From positions 1-28,803 of IMG/VR virus record IMGVR_UViG_3300000228_000030: a DNA stretch of 28,803 nt. One strand, given 5' to 3'. Position 1 is the stretch's first letter, and each line of letters opens with the position of its first letter. Both the position numbers and the translations under genes were made by a program. A model generated the notes under the pieces. The model did not search any database, was not told where the DNA came from, and saw only the letters and a list, made by a program, of their open reading frames with translations. Below, piece by piece: positions 8,051 through 16,483 of the stretch. This stretch comes from a virus.

Positions 8051-8479
8051 ATGGCTTTAGTACCTGAGTTCATAAGTGTATTGAGAGATATACGAGATAA
8101 CAAATACAAAGAAATAGTGGAAATATACGGAGAAACTATAGTAATCAAATCATCAATTGATTCAACATACAATTCAACACTTGCATTGGAAAAACAAACC
8201 GAACAATTAAAAAATGATACATACACAATATACAACGACACATATAATGTGTATCAAAATACAAAGAAAAAATACGATGACACAGTGGTTTCAGAAGCAC
8301 AAACAAAAGAATATAGAGATGAAACTGAAGAATTCTACGAATTAACGGAAGCAATGTCAAGTGGATTAGGATTCAGTATTCATGAAGATGGACATATGAT
8401 AGTAACAATGCCAGAGAATTCAAATATAAACACAGTAATAATCGATGTCAATGGACATATGATTATTGAACTACTATAA
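8051..8479 (+). CDS. short tail-fibre-like protein (142 aa)
   Basis: A 142-residue protein with a long central helical region (residues about 35-105, many Thr/Asn/Tyr/Lys repeats such as YNDTYNVYQNTKKKYDD), probably a trimeric coiled coil. It ends with two copies of a short beta motif: EDGHMIVTMPENS and then DVNGHMIIELL. The 'DGHLIVT.P......iD.nGHLIv' ending is common at the C-terminus of phage fibre proteins. It could be an adaptor joining the spike encoded next to the tail, or a thin fibre. AAAAGGAG lies upstream of the ATG. Confidence 0.6.
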   Translation: MALVPEFISVLRDIRDNKYKEIVEIYGETIVIKSSIDSTYNSTLALEKQTEQLKNDTYTIYNDTYNVYQNTKKKYDDTVVSEAQTKEYRDETEEFYELTEAMSSGLGFSIHEDGHMIVTMPENSNINTVIIDVNGHMIIELL

Positions 8480-8496
8480 AAAAATAAGGAAAAACA

Positions 8497-10863
8497 ATGA
8501 CAACAACTGACTTGGGTGTAGTAAAACCAGTGAATAAAGGTGCACATGTATTGTCAAATGCATACGAAATATTGAATATGGTTCAAGAAAGTGGAAATGT
8601 TTATATGGCAAATAAAGATGTGCCAGTAAATATACCAGTAACTAATTTAGAATATTGGACAAATATGTCTGGTGATGATTCAATGATGCCGGACTCAATG
8701 AGTTTTGTAGGAGATGTGGTTGGTAATGTAACATTTGATGGAAGTACAAATGCAGAAGTAACATTATCGTTTGACAATAAACAAAATGTAAATACAATTA
8801 CAGATATGATAGCAATAGTATCTCCAGAAAATAAGCAAGTTGTATTTGTTAATGACAAACATCAAGGTGGTATATTTGTTTACGATTCTAGTAAATTCAG
8901 TGTAAATGATGGTGGTGTAACATTCAATGGATGGGTAAGAGATAGGGCAAATGCAAATGAAGTGAATGTTAAATGGTTTGGAGCTAAAGGAGATTTTACA
9001 ACGGATGATACGGTAAGTATACAAAAAGCAATAGACTATGGTAGAACATTAATTGTTTCGACATTTAATGACTATAGTTTGGCTCATTATTCGTATGTAT
9101 TTAAACTTATATTTCCATCGGGCTATACATTTAGAATAACTTCTCCATTAAATATGACTAAGATGAATTTCGGTTTTAGTTTTTGGTATGTTGAAGCTGC
9201 TGGTGCTTGTATTGCATTAGATGCAGAAAGTAGCACAGGACTAAGAAATAAAGCAGGTATTGACTTACTTGGTTCAAGAAAAATGATATGGAACGGTGGA
9301 ACAATAGTAGCAAGTGGACCAACTGATGCCATTGCAAGTGAATTATGTAGATGTGCAATACAAATAGGTAGAGGTGTAGGATTATTTGGGGACCCTATTG
9401 ATTATTCTACGGCTAATGGTGATGTATTGAGTTTCCAAAATATGGAAATTAGAGGATATTATTCTTGGGCTTGTTTATATAATATGGCTTCAGAAGGTTT
9501 ATTGTTTGAAATGGTAAGTTTTACTAATTCATTTGACAATACAAATGCATATGTAATTATACAAGATGGTTCAAATCATTGGAACTATGATTCTAATTTT
9601 GTTGAAACATCTCCAGTAGATACTGCTACATCATTTTTAGGTAATATATTTTCAAGATGTGACTTTATGTCTTCACCAACTGGACAAGGAATATGGTTAG
9701 GTTCACAAGCAACAAATCATCAATTTTTAAAATGTTATTTGGCCGCATGGGGAACTACAGCAGTAACATTATTTGCAGTCAGAACATTACCAGGTGGAAA
9801 TGTAAAAAATACATTCCTAGACTATAAATTTGATATACATATTGAAACTGATGATATAGATTACTTATTTGTATTTAATTCAGATGTAATCAATACTGAA
9901 GTAAAATTAACAAATTTTGAATATTTTGATAATGCATCTCAGGCGACATTGAATACATTTATGACTGCTACAAATGTAAGCAAAGTTACATTTATTAATG
10001 CTAATGTTACTTTGGGTGCAGTTCATGTAAATGGGCAAAACTTATTTAATGCACCATCAAAATATGAGTTTAATGGAAAACTTGTAAATACGGGAACTGA
10101 ACCAAACCTCGTACTGGGGGATTGTAAATTTACTGGAGAATATGTATGTAATACTCCAAATGTAGGACAAAGTACTAATGCAAATTCTAGATATAAAGTA
10201 AGTTCTGACAATGGACCATTTAACTATGGAGATAAAAAGTACATAAGTAGAGAAGGTTCAAACTCAATTACAAAATCATATTTTGATGATTCGGATTACA
10301 CAAATGCGAAAGTAGTTGAATCTATAGATACCACAACTGGTGCATATCTAAGAAATATAGATGGAGTAAATTCCTATATTGATACTGCTACTGCATTTTA
10401 TCCTGGTCTTGACAATGTTAAAGCACTAGGTTTGGCAACAAGAAGATGGACAACAATATATGCTGTAAATGGAGCAATAAACACATCTGATGCAAGGGAG
10501 AAAACTGAAATTGCTAAATTCACCGAGAATGAATTAAATGCATCAATTCAATTGTCCAAAGAAATAGGTACATACCAATGGCTAGAATCAATCAAATCCA
10601 AAGGTGATGAAGCAAGAACACATATAGGTCTTACCGTACAAAGAGCAATAGAAATCATGAAAAACAATAACCTTGACCCATTTAAATATGGTTTTATTTG
10701 CTATGATGTATGGGAAGTAGAAGAAATAGATGGAATTATAACTATGGATTCTGGTGATAGATATAGCTTCAGATATAATGAACTAAATATATTTATAGCG
10801 AGAGGAATTGAAAAAAGATTGTCGATACTAGAAGAAAAGATGTATTCAGAAACAAATGGATAA
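8497..10863 (+). CDS. tail spike: pectate-lyase-type beta-helix with S74 chaperone domain
   Basis: A 788-residue host-recognition protein. The N-terminus (1-150) looks like a virion anchor with a fibre segment (VPVNIPVTNLEYW; VGDVVGNVTFDGSTNAEV). From residue 157 the sequence VKWFGAKGDFTTDD marks the start of a right-handed beta-helix of the pectate-lyase superfamily, which in tail spikes binds or cleaves surface polysaccharide. The C-terminus is a Peptidase S74 intramolecular chaperone: SDAREK, with likely catalytic Ser664 and Lys669, then a helical region ending in GIEKRLSILEEKM. In this family the chaperone helps trimerisation and then cuts itself off just before the serine, leaving about 663 residues. 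Enzyme activity on a given sugar cannot be read from sequence. Confidence 0.85.
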   Translation: MTTTDLGVVKPVNKGAHVLSNAYEILNMVQESGNVYMANKDVPVNIPVTNLEYWTNMSGDDSMMPDSMSFVGDVVGNVTFDGSTNAEVTLSFDNKQNVNTITDMIAIVSPENKQVVFVNDKHQGGIFVYDSSKFSVNDGGVTFNGWVRDRANANEVNVKWFGAKGDFTTDDTVSIQKAIDYGRTLIVSTFNDYSLAHYSYVFKLIFPSGYTFRITSPLNMTKMNFGFSFWYVEAAGACIALDAESSTGLRNKAGIDLLGSRKMIWNGGTIVASGPTDAIASELCRCAIQIGRGVGLFGDPIDYSTANGDVLSFQNMEIRGYYSWACLYNMASEGLLFEMVSFTNSFDNTNAYVIIQDGSNHWNYDSNFVETSPVDTATSFLGNIFSRCDFMSSPTGQGIWLGSQATNHQFLKCYLAAWGTTAVTLFAVRTLPGGNVKNTFLDYKFDIHIETDDIDYLFVFNSDVINTEVKLTNFEYFDNASQATLNTFMTATNVSKVTFINANVTLGAVHVNGQNLFNAPSKYEFNGKLVNTGTEPNLVLGDCKFTGEYVCNTPNVGQSTNANSRYKVSSDNGPFNYGDKKYISREGSNSITKSYFDDSDYTNAKVVESIDTTTGAYLRNIDGVNSYIDTATAFYPGLDNVKALGLATRRWTTIYAVNGAINTSDAREKTEIAKFTENELNASIQLSKEIGTYQWLESIKSKGDEARTHIGLTVQRAIEIMKNNNLDPFKYGFICYDVWEVEEIDGIITMDSGDRYSFRYNELNIFIARGIEKRLSILEEKMYSETNG

Positions 10864-10867
10864 ATAG

Positions 10868-12589
10868 ATGGCTAGGTTACCAGCATACAAACCATCTGGT
10901 CAAGGACAAATGAAAGACCTCAACAATATTATTGTTTCAATGATAATTGCGTGGGGTGGATACAGATCAAAGCTAATAAAATTAGCAAATAAGATACATA
11001 CAAAATCATTTGATGGAAGCATAGAATATTATAATCCACTAGATTTGAAATCACAAATATGTAATCCAGAAAGTGATGTAGTAAAATATGTAAAAATGTT
11101 ATCATTTGATGATGAAACAATACAAGAATTATGTAATGCTGCAAATAATGATGATGTGAAAAATATATTCTTAAAGTATGATGGAACATTAAATAAAGAT
11201 CAAGCAGCATGGAATGAATTTTCATTAACCTTCCAAACAAGAATTGCACCATATGGACCATTTACAATACAATCATCCCATATGTCATACACGGATGCAG
11301 GACCACACGATCCAATGTATGTAAATCAGCTTGGAATAAATGGCGATACCGAAGATGGATATTATGCGAACAAAGATTGGGGTCAACCATTACCACCATT
11401 GAAACTAACAAATGGAACAATTACATATGCAAACCAAACAAGATTATGGGACAACTTTACATTGACTGCGGAAGGATCTGCATTACCAGGATGGAGTGCA
11501 GATTTAGGAAAGGCAATACTAGCACTAATTGCAATGACTGGTCAAGATGTATGTCAATTAGTATCTCAATCATTTACAACATCATTAATAGATGGAATAA
11601 CAACTATAATACAAACTGAAGTTTGGGGTATAGAAATAGATGCGACAGCAATGAGCACTTATTATATTGAATTTTCAGAATTAAATGGTGGACAATTTGA
11701 AGATGTTGATAGTAATGCAGAAAGAATTGTGGATATAGGTGGAGTTTGGCTTCCGTTTTATTGGGCAAGATTATGGGTAGAAGTGACAAAACCAATAGTG
11801 ACGGAAGAACAACGAAATAAATTATATGAAGATTCAAATGGATTGTTTTGGATAATAGGAAATTTCAATGGGTTTATTGCTACGGGAACAACAATTGTAA
11901 TGACTGTAGAAGGATTAAGGAAGGCAAATTCAAAAACATTTGGTTTCTATATGTCGCAATTTCTAACAATATATACAACGGAAGATGAGGGATCATTGCT
12001 CAAAAGATTTGTAGCAGCAATAACACAAATGTTTGTAACAATTGCAGATGCAGTTTTGGGAGTTTTCCTACATATTCCAATATTGAAACAAGGTGTTGAA
12101 ATATTTATAAACTGGATTGCAAACAAATATGGATTGAAATATGACGAAGCAAAAGATATATTGTCTCAAGCACTTGCAATGGTAATTATGGCAATAGTAG
12201 TAGCATATGTAGCACCAATGGCAATAGAAGCAATAACTGGAAGCGTTGGAACTTCAGTAGCATTGGAAGCAGAAACATTATCAATGTTTGGAAACATAGG
12301 AGCAGCAGCAACACCAATAACAAATTTAACACAAGTTTTGAATATTGCTTCGACTGGATTAGATGCATATCAACAAATAGAATTTGCAGGAACAAGCTTG
12401 TCTAAGGATGAAGCGAAAGAAAAAAAGGAGAAGGAGGAGAATCAAATTGTTCCCTTCTCATTCAGAGGATATAATGGAGTTGGTGAAGATTTCGAATCAA
12501 ATATGTTCATAATGTATGATGGAATGTTCAATCAAATGGATATATTATCTCAATCTACAACAATAACTACAACACAAGGAGGCAGATAG
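10868..12589 (+). CDS. virion protein with hydrophobic C-terminal segments (573 aa)
   Basis: A 573-residue protein four bases after the spike gene. The first 370 residues look globular and Trp-rich (AWGGYRSKLIKLANK, GGVWLPFYWARLWVEV). Residues about 380-415 (MFVTIADAVLGVFLHIP) and 430-465 (ALAMVIMAIVVAYVAPMAI) are strongly hydrophobic, enough to span or insert in a membrane, and are followed by a Gly/Ala/Thr-rich stretch and a Lys/Glu cluster (KDEAKEKKEKEE). This combination is seen in phage proteins released during infection to form a channel, but I do not recognise a named family. Its neighbours are the tail spike and a coiled-coil protein, so a tail or ejection role is inferred only. Confidence 0.6.
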   Translation: MARLPAYKPSGQGQMKDLNNIIVSMIIAWGGYRSKLIKLANKIHTKSFDGSIEYYNPLDLKSQICNPESDVVKYVKMLSFDDETIQELCNAANNDDVKNIFLKYDGTLNKDQAAWNEFSLTFQTRIAPYGPFTIQSSHMSYTDAGPHDPMYVNQLGINGDTEDGYYANKDWGQPLPPLKLTNGTITYANQTRLWDNFTLTAEGSALPGWSADLGKAILALIAMTGQDVCQLVSQSFTTSLIDGITTIIQTEVWGIEIDATAMSTYYIEFSELNGGQFEDVDSNAERIVDIGGVWLPFYWARLWVEVTKPIVTEEQRNKLYEDSNGLFWIIGNFNGFIATGTTIVMTVEGLRKANSKTFGFYMSQFLTIYTTEDEGSLLKRFVAAITQMFVTIADAVLGVFLHIPILKQGVEIFINWIANKYGLKYDEAKDILSQALAMVIMAIVVAYVAPMAIEAITGSVGTSVALEAETLSMFGNIGAAATPITNLTQVLNIASTGLDAYQQIEFAGTSLSKDEAKEKKEKEENQIVPFSFRGYNGVGEDFESNMFIMYDGMFNQMDILSQSTTITTTQGGR

Positions 12590-13320
12590 TGGCAACAATA
12601 GACTTATCAAATGATTTTAAGAAATACAATGATTTGGTAACCGTAGAAATAAACAAAGATAAATCGATTATATCGGATGCATATAAAAAAGTCGAAGATT
12701 ATTTTACTCAATTTGGATTGACGAATGAAGAAAAAAGTAAAGTGATGTCGGAGATGGCTGGAAATGCAGTTAAGATAACGAATGATCAAGCATTGCAGAC
12801 AACAATACAGTTAATTAAACTTGCATCCGATTTAGAACTACAAGCAATACAAATTGAAATTGCAAAACAAGAATTGGAAATAAAGAAAAAAGAACTTGAA
12901 CTAAAGACTGTAGAAGTTCAAATTGAATATAAGAAATTAGAAATGATGCAATATGAAATTCAATTGAAGCAAGCAGAAGTATCGAAAATAAATGCAGAAA
13001 TTACATTGATAAACAAACAACTTGCAACTGAAGATGCAAAAGCAGCTCAAATGAGATCTGCAACAGCATTACAAGATGCACAACGATTAGTCGAAGTGCA
13101 AAAAGTTGAATTAGTGAAAGCGCAAAAAGATCTTGCAATTGCACAAAAAGATTTAGCGATAAGACAAGAGCTTGGATATGGTGATAATATGCTAGTGAAA
13201 GCAGGAGAATTCCAAGGTGGACTTGCATCCTTTGCGGTAAATGCTGAATCAGATTCTGCACAAGCTGCAATAGATTCATTTGAAGCAACAATTTCTCAAA
13301 TGAAAGGAAGAGCAGGATGA
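12589..13320 (+). CDS. long coiled-coil virion protein (243 aa)
   Basis: A 243-residue protein that starts with GTG, one base overlapping the previous stop (TAGTG), with a strong AAGGAGG site. Residues about 80-195 form an almost unbroken coiled coil with alternating I/L/A and K/E/Q (ELQAIQIEIAKQELEIKKK). Near its end is a near-exact seven-residue repeat (AQKDLAIAQKDLAIRQ). The C-terminal 50 residues are Ala/Gly/Ser-rich. It lies between the hydrophobic protein and the portal and overlaps the portal start by four bases (ATGA). A tail needle, a core protein or an internal stalk are all possible. Confidence 0.62.
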   Translation: MATIDLSNDFKKYNDLVTVEINKDKSIISDAYKKVEDYFTQFGLTNEEKSKVMSEMAGNAVKITNDQALQTTIQLIKLASDLELQAIQIEIAKQELEIKKKELELKTVEVQIEYKKLEMMQYEIQLKQAEVSKINAEITLINKQLATEDAKAAQMRSATALQDAQRLVEVQKVELVKAQKDLAIAQKDLAIRQELGYGDNMLVKAGEFQGGLASFAVNAESDSAQAAIDSFEATISQMKGRAG

Positions 13321-15374
13321 TAATAGAGGAACTAGAAGAAGAAAGAGTTGAAGAAATATTCAAAGACCTTCGTGAAGATTTTAAGCAAGCAGAAGCTGCA
13401 AAAGTTTACATTGACAAATTGATTATTGAATGGAATGATTTATACTATGGAAAAAACAATACATATGAAAAGGATATAGATTTTGTTGATCCAGAGGCAG
13501 TTGTAAATTACAAAAAAAAGAATATTCCAAATCGTTCAAAAACGGTAATGAGAGAAATTGCAAAAAAGATCGAATGGCAAAAACCGAATATAGTTGAACC
13601 ATTTGTATCAACAAATACACCAATCGAAATTACTTGTCCAAAAAATGAAGAACGAGCAAGAAAACTTGAGAAATGGGCTAACAATGAATTTACAACTACA
13701 TTCGATAGACAAGAATTTGTAACTCAAGCAACGGATGTGATGTTGAGAGAAGGTACGGTATGGACTCAAACTTCGTGGGAAAACGATAGAATAGTTGAGG
13801 ATGAATACTTTGAAGGTATAACAATGGATGAGATACTTGCTGATAAAAGAGAAGTCCAAAGAATAGACCAAGCAAGAGAAGATACATTTAATGTTACATT
13901 TAAGAAAGTAATAGTAAATAAGAATAATCCTGATACAATTGTATTGAGAAATGAAAATGCATTCCCAGATCCAAAAGCAAGAACAATGAGTGAATTGATG
14001 TTTTTTTGCATAAGAAAGAAAATGTCAATATCTGATTTAAAGAAAATGGGTGTTGAACAAGATGTTCTGGATAGAATAGACTCAAACAAACAACCAAATT
14101 ATTCACAAAGTTCATTGGGTCAAATTAGAGATATGGATGATAGGGATTATGGATTCAAGCAAGATTCACAATCAAACGATAAGCAAAGAAGAATTGTTGA
14201 TGTGATTGAATATTGGGGATTCTATGATATAGATGGTGATGGAATCGTTGAACCAATAAAGGCTCAATGGATTGAAAGAGAAAACATAAACATTACTTTG
14301 ATTGAAAATCCAATGCCGGATAAACAAATACCGATTGATAGAGATGTATATTCTGCTAGACCATTTTCATTGTGGGGAAATCCTCCTGCATTCTTTTTAG
14401 GTGAAAACCAAAAAATAAAGAATGGAATAATGAGGGGAATATTGGATAACATGTCTTTGGCTAATAATGGACAAAAATTCATTATGCGTGGAACGTTGGA
14501 TTATTTGAACTTTAAAAAAATGAATAACAATGAAAGATACATCATAACAAATAAAGCAGATGGAATACAAGATGGTGCATTCAATCAACTTCCTGGTTCT
14601 GTGTTTGATTTGTATAGATTGGTATCTGAAGAATCAGAAGAACTAATGGGCGTATCTAAAAATACTCCAGCATTAACAAATTCATCTACTGATAAGAATG
14701 GAGCACAGCAACAATTAACAATGTCTCAACAAAGAATGAATGCAACCGTAAGAAGTATGTCAAATATGTTGAGAAAAATAATTGCAAGATGGATATCAAT
14801 GGCTGAGGTCTTCTTGGATGATGAACAAATTGCAATGTTATTTGATGAGAATGAACTAAAAGATATGAATGTTTTTCAATCTGGAAATACAAGCAAAATT
14901 CAAATTACAGTTGGTACCGAAGCAAATAGAAATATCAAACTACAACAATTGAATATGTTAATGCAACAATCGAAAGTACTTGAGAATAATCTTCCACCAG
15001 AAATATTGAATTCATTAGTAGCAGAAATGTTTGATTTATTTGACATGCATGAAAAAGCAAATAACTTAAGATCTTTTGTACCTCAACCAAGTCAAGAACA
15101 AATAATGATGCAACAACTTGAAATAGAAAACAAAACTCTAGAGAATGAGAAAATTAGAATGGAAACTGGATTGATGAACAAAGACGTTGAAGCAAGATAT
15201 ATGAATGCACAAGCAAGAATGATGGAAGCAAATGCAAACTATGGATACAAACAAGCACAATCTGCTGAAAAAATTGCTAAGACTGAATCACATCGTATGG
15301 ATACAGCTCTTAAACCAGTACAAGCAGAAAATGAAATTGCAAAAACAAAACAAAATAAGGAAAAAACTGAATGA
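13317..15374 (+). CDS. portal protein
   Basis: A 685-residue protein that forms the DNA entry ring at one capsid vertex. Its size, position just before a scaffold-like gene and the capsid gene, and internal pattern fit a podovirus portal. It has a helical acidic N-terminus, a clip/wing region with NIPNRSKTVMREIAKKIEW and PIEITCPKNEERARK, a beta-rich part (DRDVYSARPFSLWGNPPAFF), a crown helix area (LVSEESEELMGVSKNTPAL) and a long Gln/Met/Lys-rich helical tail from about residue 590. Such tails form the barrel that reaches into the capsid. The start overlaps the previous stop as ATGA and the stop overlaps the next start likewise. Confidence 0.78.
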   Translation: MIIEELEEERVEEIFKDLREDFKQAEAAKVYIDKLIIEWNDLYYGKNNTYEKDIDFVDPEAVVNYKKKNIPNRSKTVMREIAKKIEWQKPNIVEPFVSTNTPIEITCPKNEERARKLEKWANNEFTTTFDRQEFVTQATDVMLREGTVWTQTSWENDRIVEDEYFEGITMDEILADKREVQRIDQAREDTFNVTFKKVIVNKNNPDTIVLRNENAFPDPKARTMSELMFFCIRKKMSISDLKKMGVEQDVLDRIDSNKQPNYSQSSLGQIRDMDDRDYGFKQDSQSNDKQRRIVDVIEYWGFYDIDGDGIVEPIKAQWIERENINITLIENPMPDKQIPIDRDVYSARPFSLWGNPPAFFLGENQKIKNGIMRGILDNMSLANNGQKFIMRGTLDYLNFKKMNNNERYIITNKADGIQDGAFNQLPGSVFDLYRLVSEESEELMGVSKNTPALTNSSTDKNGAQQQLTMSQQRMNATVRSMSNMLRKIIARWISMAEVFLDDEQIAMLFDENELKDMNVFQSGNTSKIQITVGTEANRNIKLQQLNMLMQQSKVLENNLPPEILNSLVAEMFDLFDMHEKANNLRSFVPQPSQEQIMMQQLEIENKTLENEKIRMETGLMNKDVEARYMNAQARMMEANANYGYKQAQSAEKIAKTESHRMDTALKPVQAENEIAKTKQNKEKTE

Positions 15375-16330
15375 CACTTGAAGAAGAATTAGAACAAATG
15401 CAGCAAGATGCGTTTAATGATAGAGACAATGGTGAAGAACAATCGGAAAAAGAATCCAACGAAGAGGAAGAAGAAAACGATGAAGAAACGAATGATGAAG
15501 GCAGTAAAGAAAATATTGAAGAGGATGAACAAGAAGAATCCGAAAATAAAGAAGAAGAAAAAACTGAAAGAACTTTGGAGAAAAAAGGAAACAAAGAGTT
15601 CGAACCAATCAATGTATTGATAAATGGTCAAAAAATATCACTAGATACAAGAGAAGAAATGATTGCATTCATAAACAAGAGTGCAAATTCAATAGGAAGA
15701 AAACAATCAAAGAGTGAGAATGATCAAATCCTTGAACAGGGGAACATAACACGAGAAGATCTACAATTACTGGTTGATGCAAAGAATGGAAACAAAGCTG
15801 CAATTAACAAACTTGCAAAAACAAGTGGAGTTGATATTCTAGATATAGATGAAAATGAAGAATACAAGCCTCAATTCAATCCTGTGATTATGACTGAGAT
15901 TGATGAAATAGCAAACGATATATTATCGAATGAGGATTTGGCAAAACAATTCAAACAAACATTAAAAATTATTCCAGATGATTTCAAAAAACAAATATCA
16001 TCAGATCCAAACGCACTAAAACAATTTGCATCGCATATTGAAAGTGGATTGGCTGCTAAAATTATTCCCGAGGCAATAAAGTCAGGAATGATGAATGATA
16101 AGAGTTTCATTGAGAACTATGTAACAATTGGAAAAAGGATGTATGATGAAGAACTTGCAACCGGTAACAACAATGATAAAACTTCACAAAGAAAAACTAA
16201 TCCAAAGGCGGAAGAACTTAGAAAGCGAGCTTCTAATCCAAAGGGACTAAATCAAGAACGCAATAAAAAAGATTCAGCAGATGATATATGGAATATGTCA
16301 GATGAAGAATTCAATAAAAAGTTCATGTAA
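15371..16330 (+). CDS. probable capsid scaffolding protein
   Basis: A 319-residue protein between portal and capsid. Residues 5-75 are extremely acidic (about half Glu/Asp, for example EEEEENDEETNDEG). The middle is helical. The end, DDIWNMSDEEFNKKFM, is the short amphipathic C-terminal helix by which scaffolds of podoviruses bind the capsid protein. Scaffolds guide prohead assembly and then leave or are cleaved. No protease is evident here. The ATG overlaps the portal stop (ATGA). Because of the acidic Glu run, the same DNA also reads as a Lys-rich frame from 15408 to 15620, which is not a gene. Confidence 0.75.
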   Translation: MTLEEELEQMQQDAFNDRDNGEEQSEKESNEEEEENDEETNDEGSKENIEEDEQEESENKEEEKTERTLEKKGNKEFEPINVLINGQKISLDTREEMIAFINKSANSIGRKQSKSENDQILEQGNITREDLQLLVDAKNGNKAAINKLAKTSGVDILDIDENEEYKPQFNPVIMTEIDEIANDILSNEDLAKQFKQTLKIIPDDFKKQISSDPNALKQFASHIESGLAAKIIPEAIKSGMMNDKSFIENYVTIGKRMYDEELATGNNNDKTSQRKTNPKAEELRKRASNPKGLNQERNKKDSADDIWNMSDEEFNKKFM

Positions 16331-16483
16331 TTGGCAATGTGTAAGACCAATGCAAGCTTGCTATGGATGATTATATCATTTAAAACCACATTACAATTCA
16401 TCGATCAATGAACAATGTGTGAGTCTACCGCCAAGGAGAAAACCTTGGATGATGACAATAACCAATTAAAAAAAGGAAAAACA
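16331..16483 (+). promoter_or_regulatory. structured untranslated leader of the capsid gene
   Basis: The only long gap before a gene in this part of the window. It can fold into a two-tier hairpin at 16387-16419 (CACATT pairs with AATGTG, and inside it TTCAT pairs with ATGAA around loop CGATCA) and a compact hairpin at 16431-16448 (CCAAGG, loop AGAAAA, CCTTGG). A palindrome GCAAGCTTGC lies near 16355. No T-run follows either hairpin, so they are not typical terminators. They could stabilise the capsid mRNA, mark a processing site or accompany a promoter; I see no clear -35/-10 pair. The capsid ribosome site AAAAGGAAAAA follows. Confidence 0.45.

Noticed and set aside
15408-15620. Lys/Met-rich + strand frame over the scaffold gene
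   Set aside because: It is a shift of the Glu-rich scaffold codons; low complexity and no start signal.
16415-16483. Upstream extension of the first capsid exon
   Set aside because: The codons cross two hairpins, lack a ribosome site and do not resemble the capsid N-terminus; AAAAGG directly precedes the ATG at 16484.
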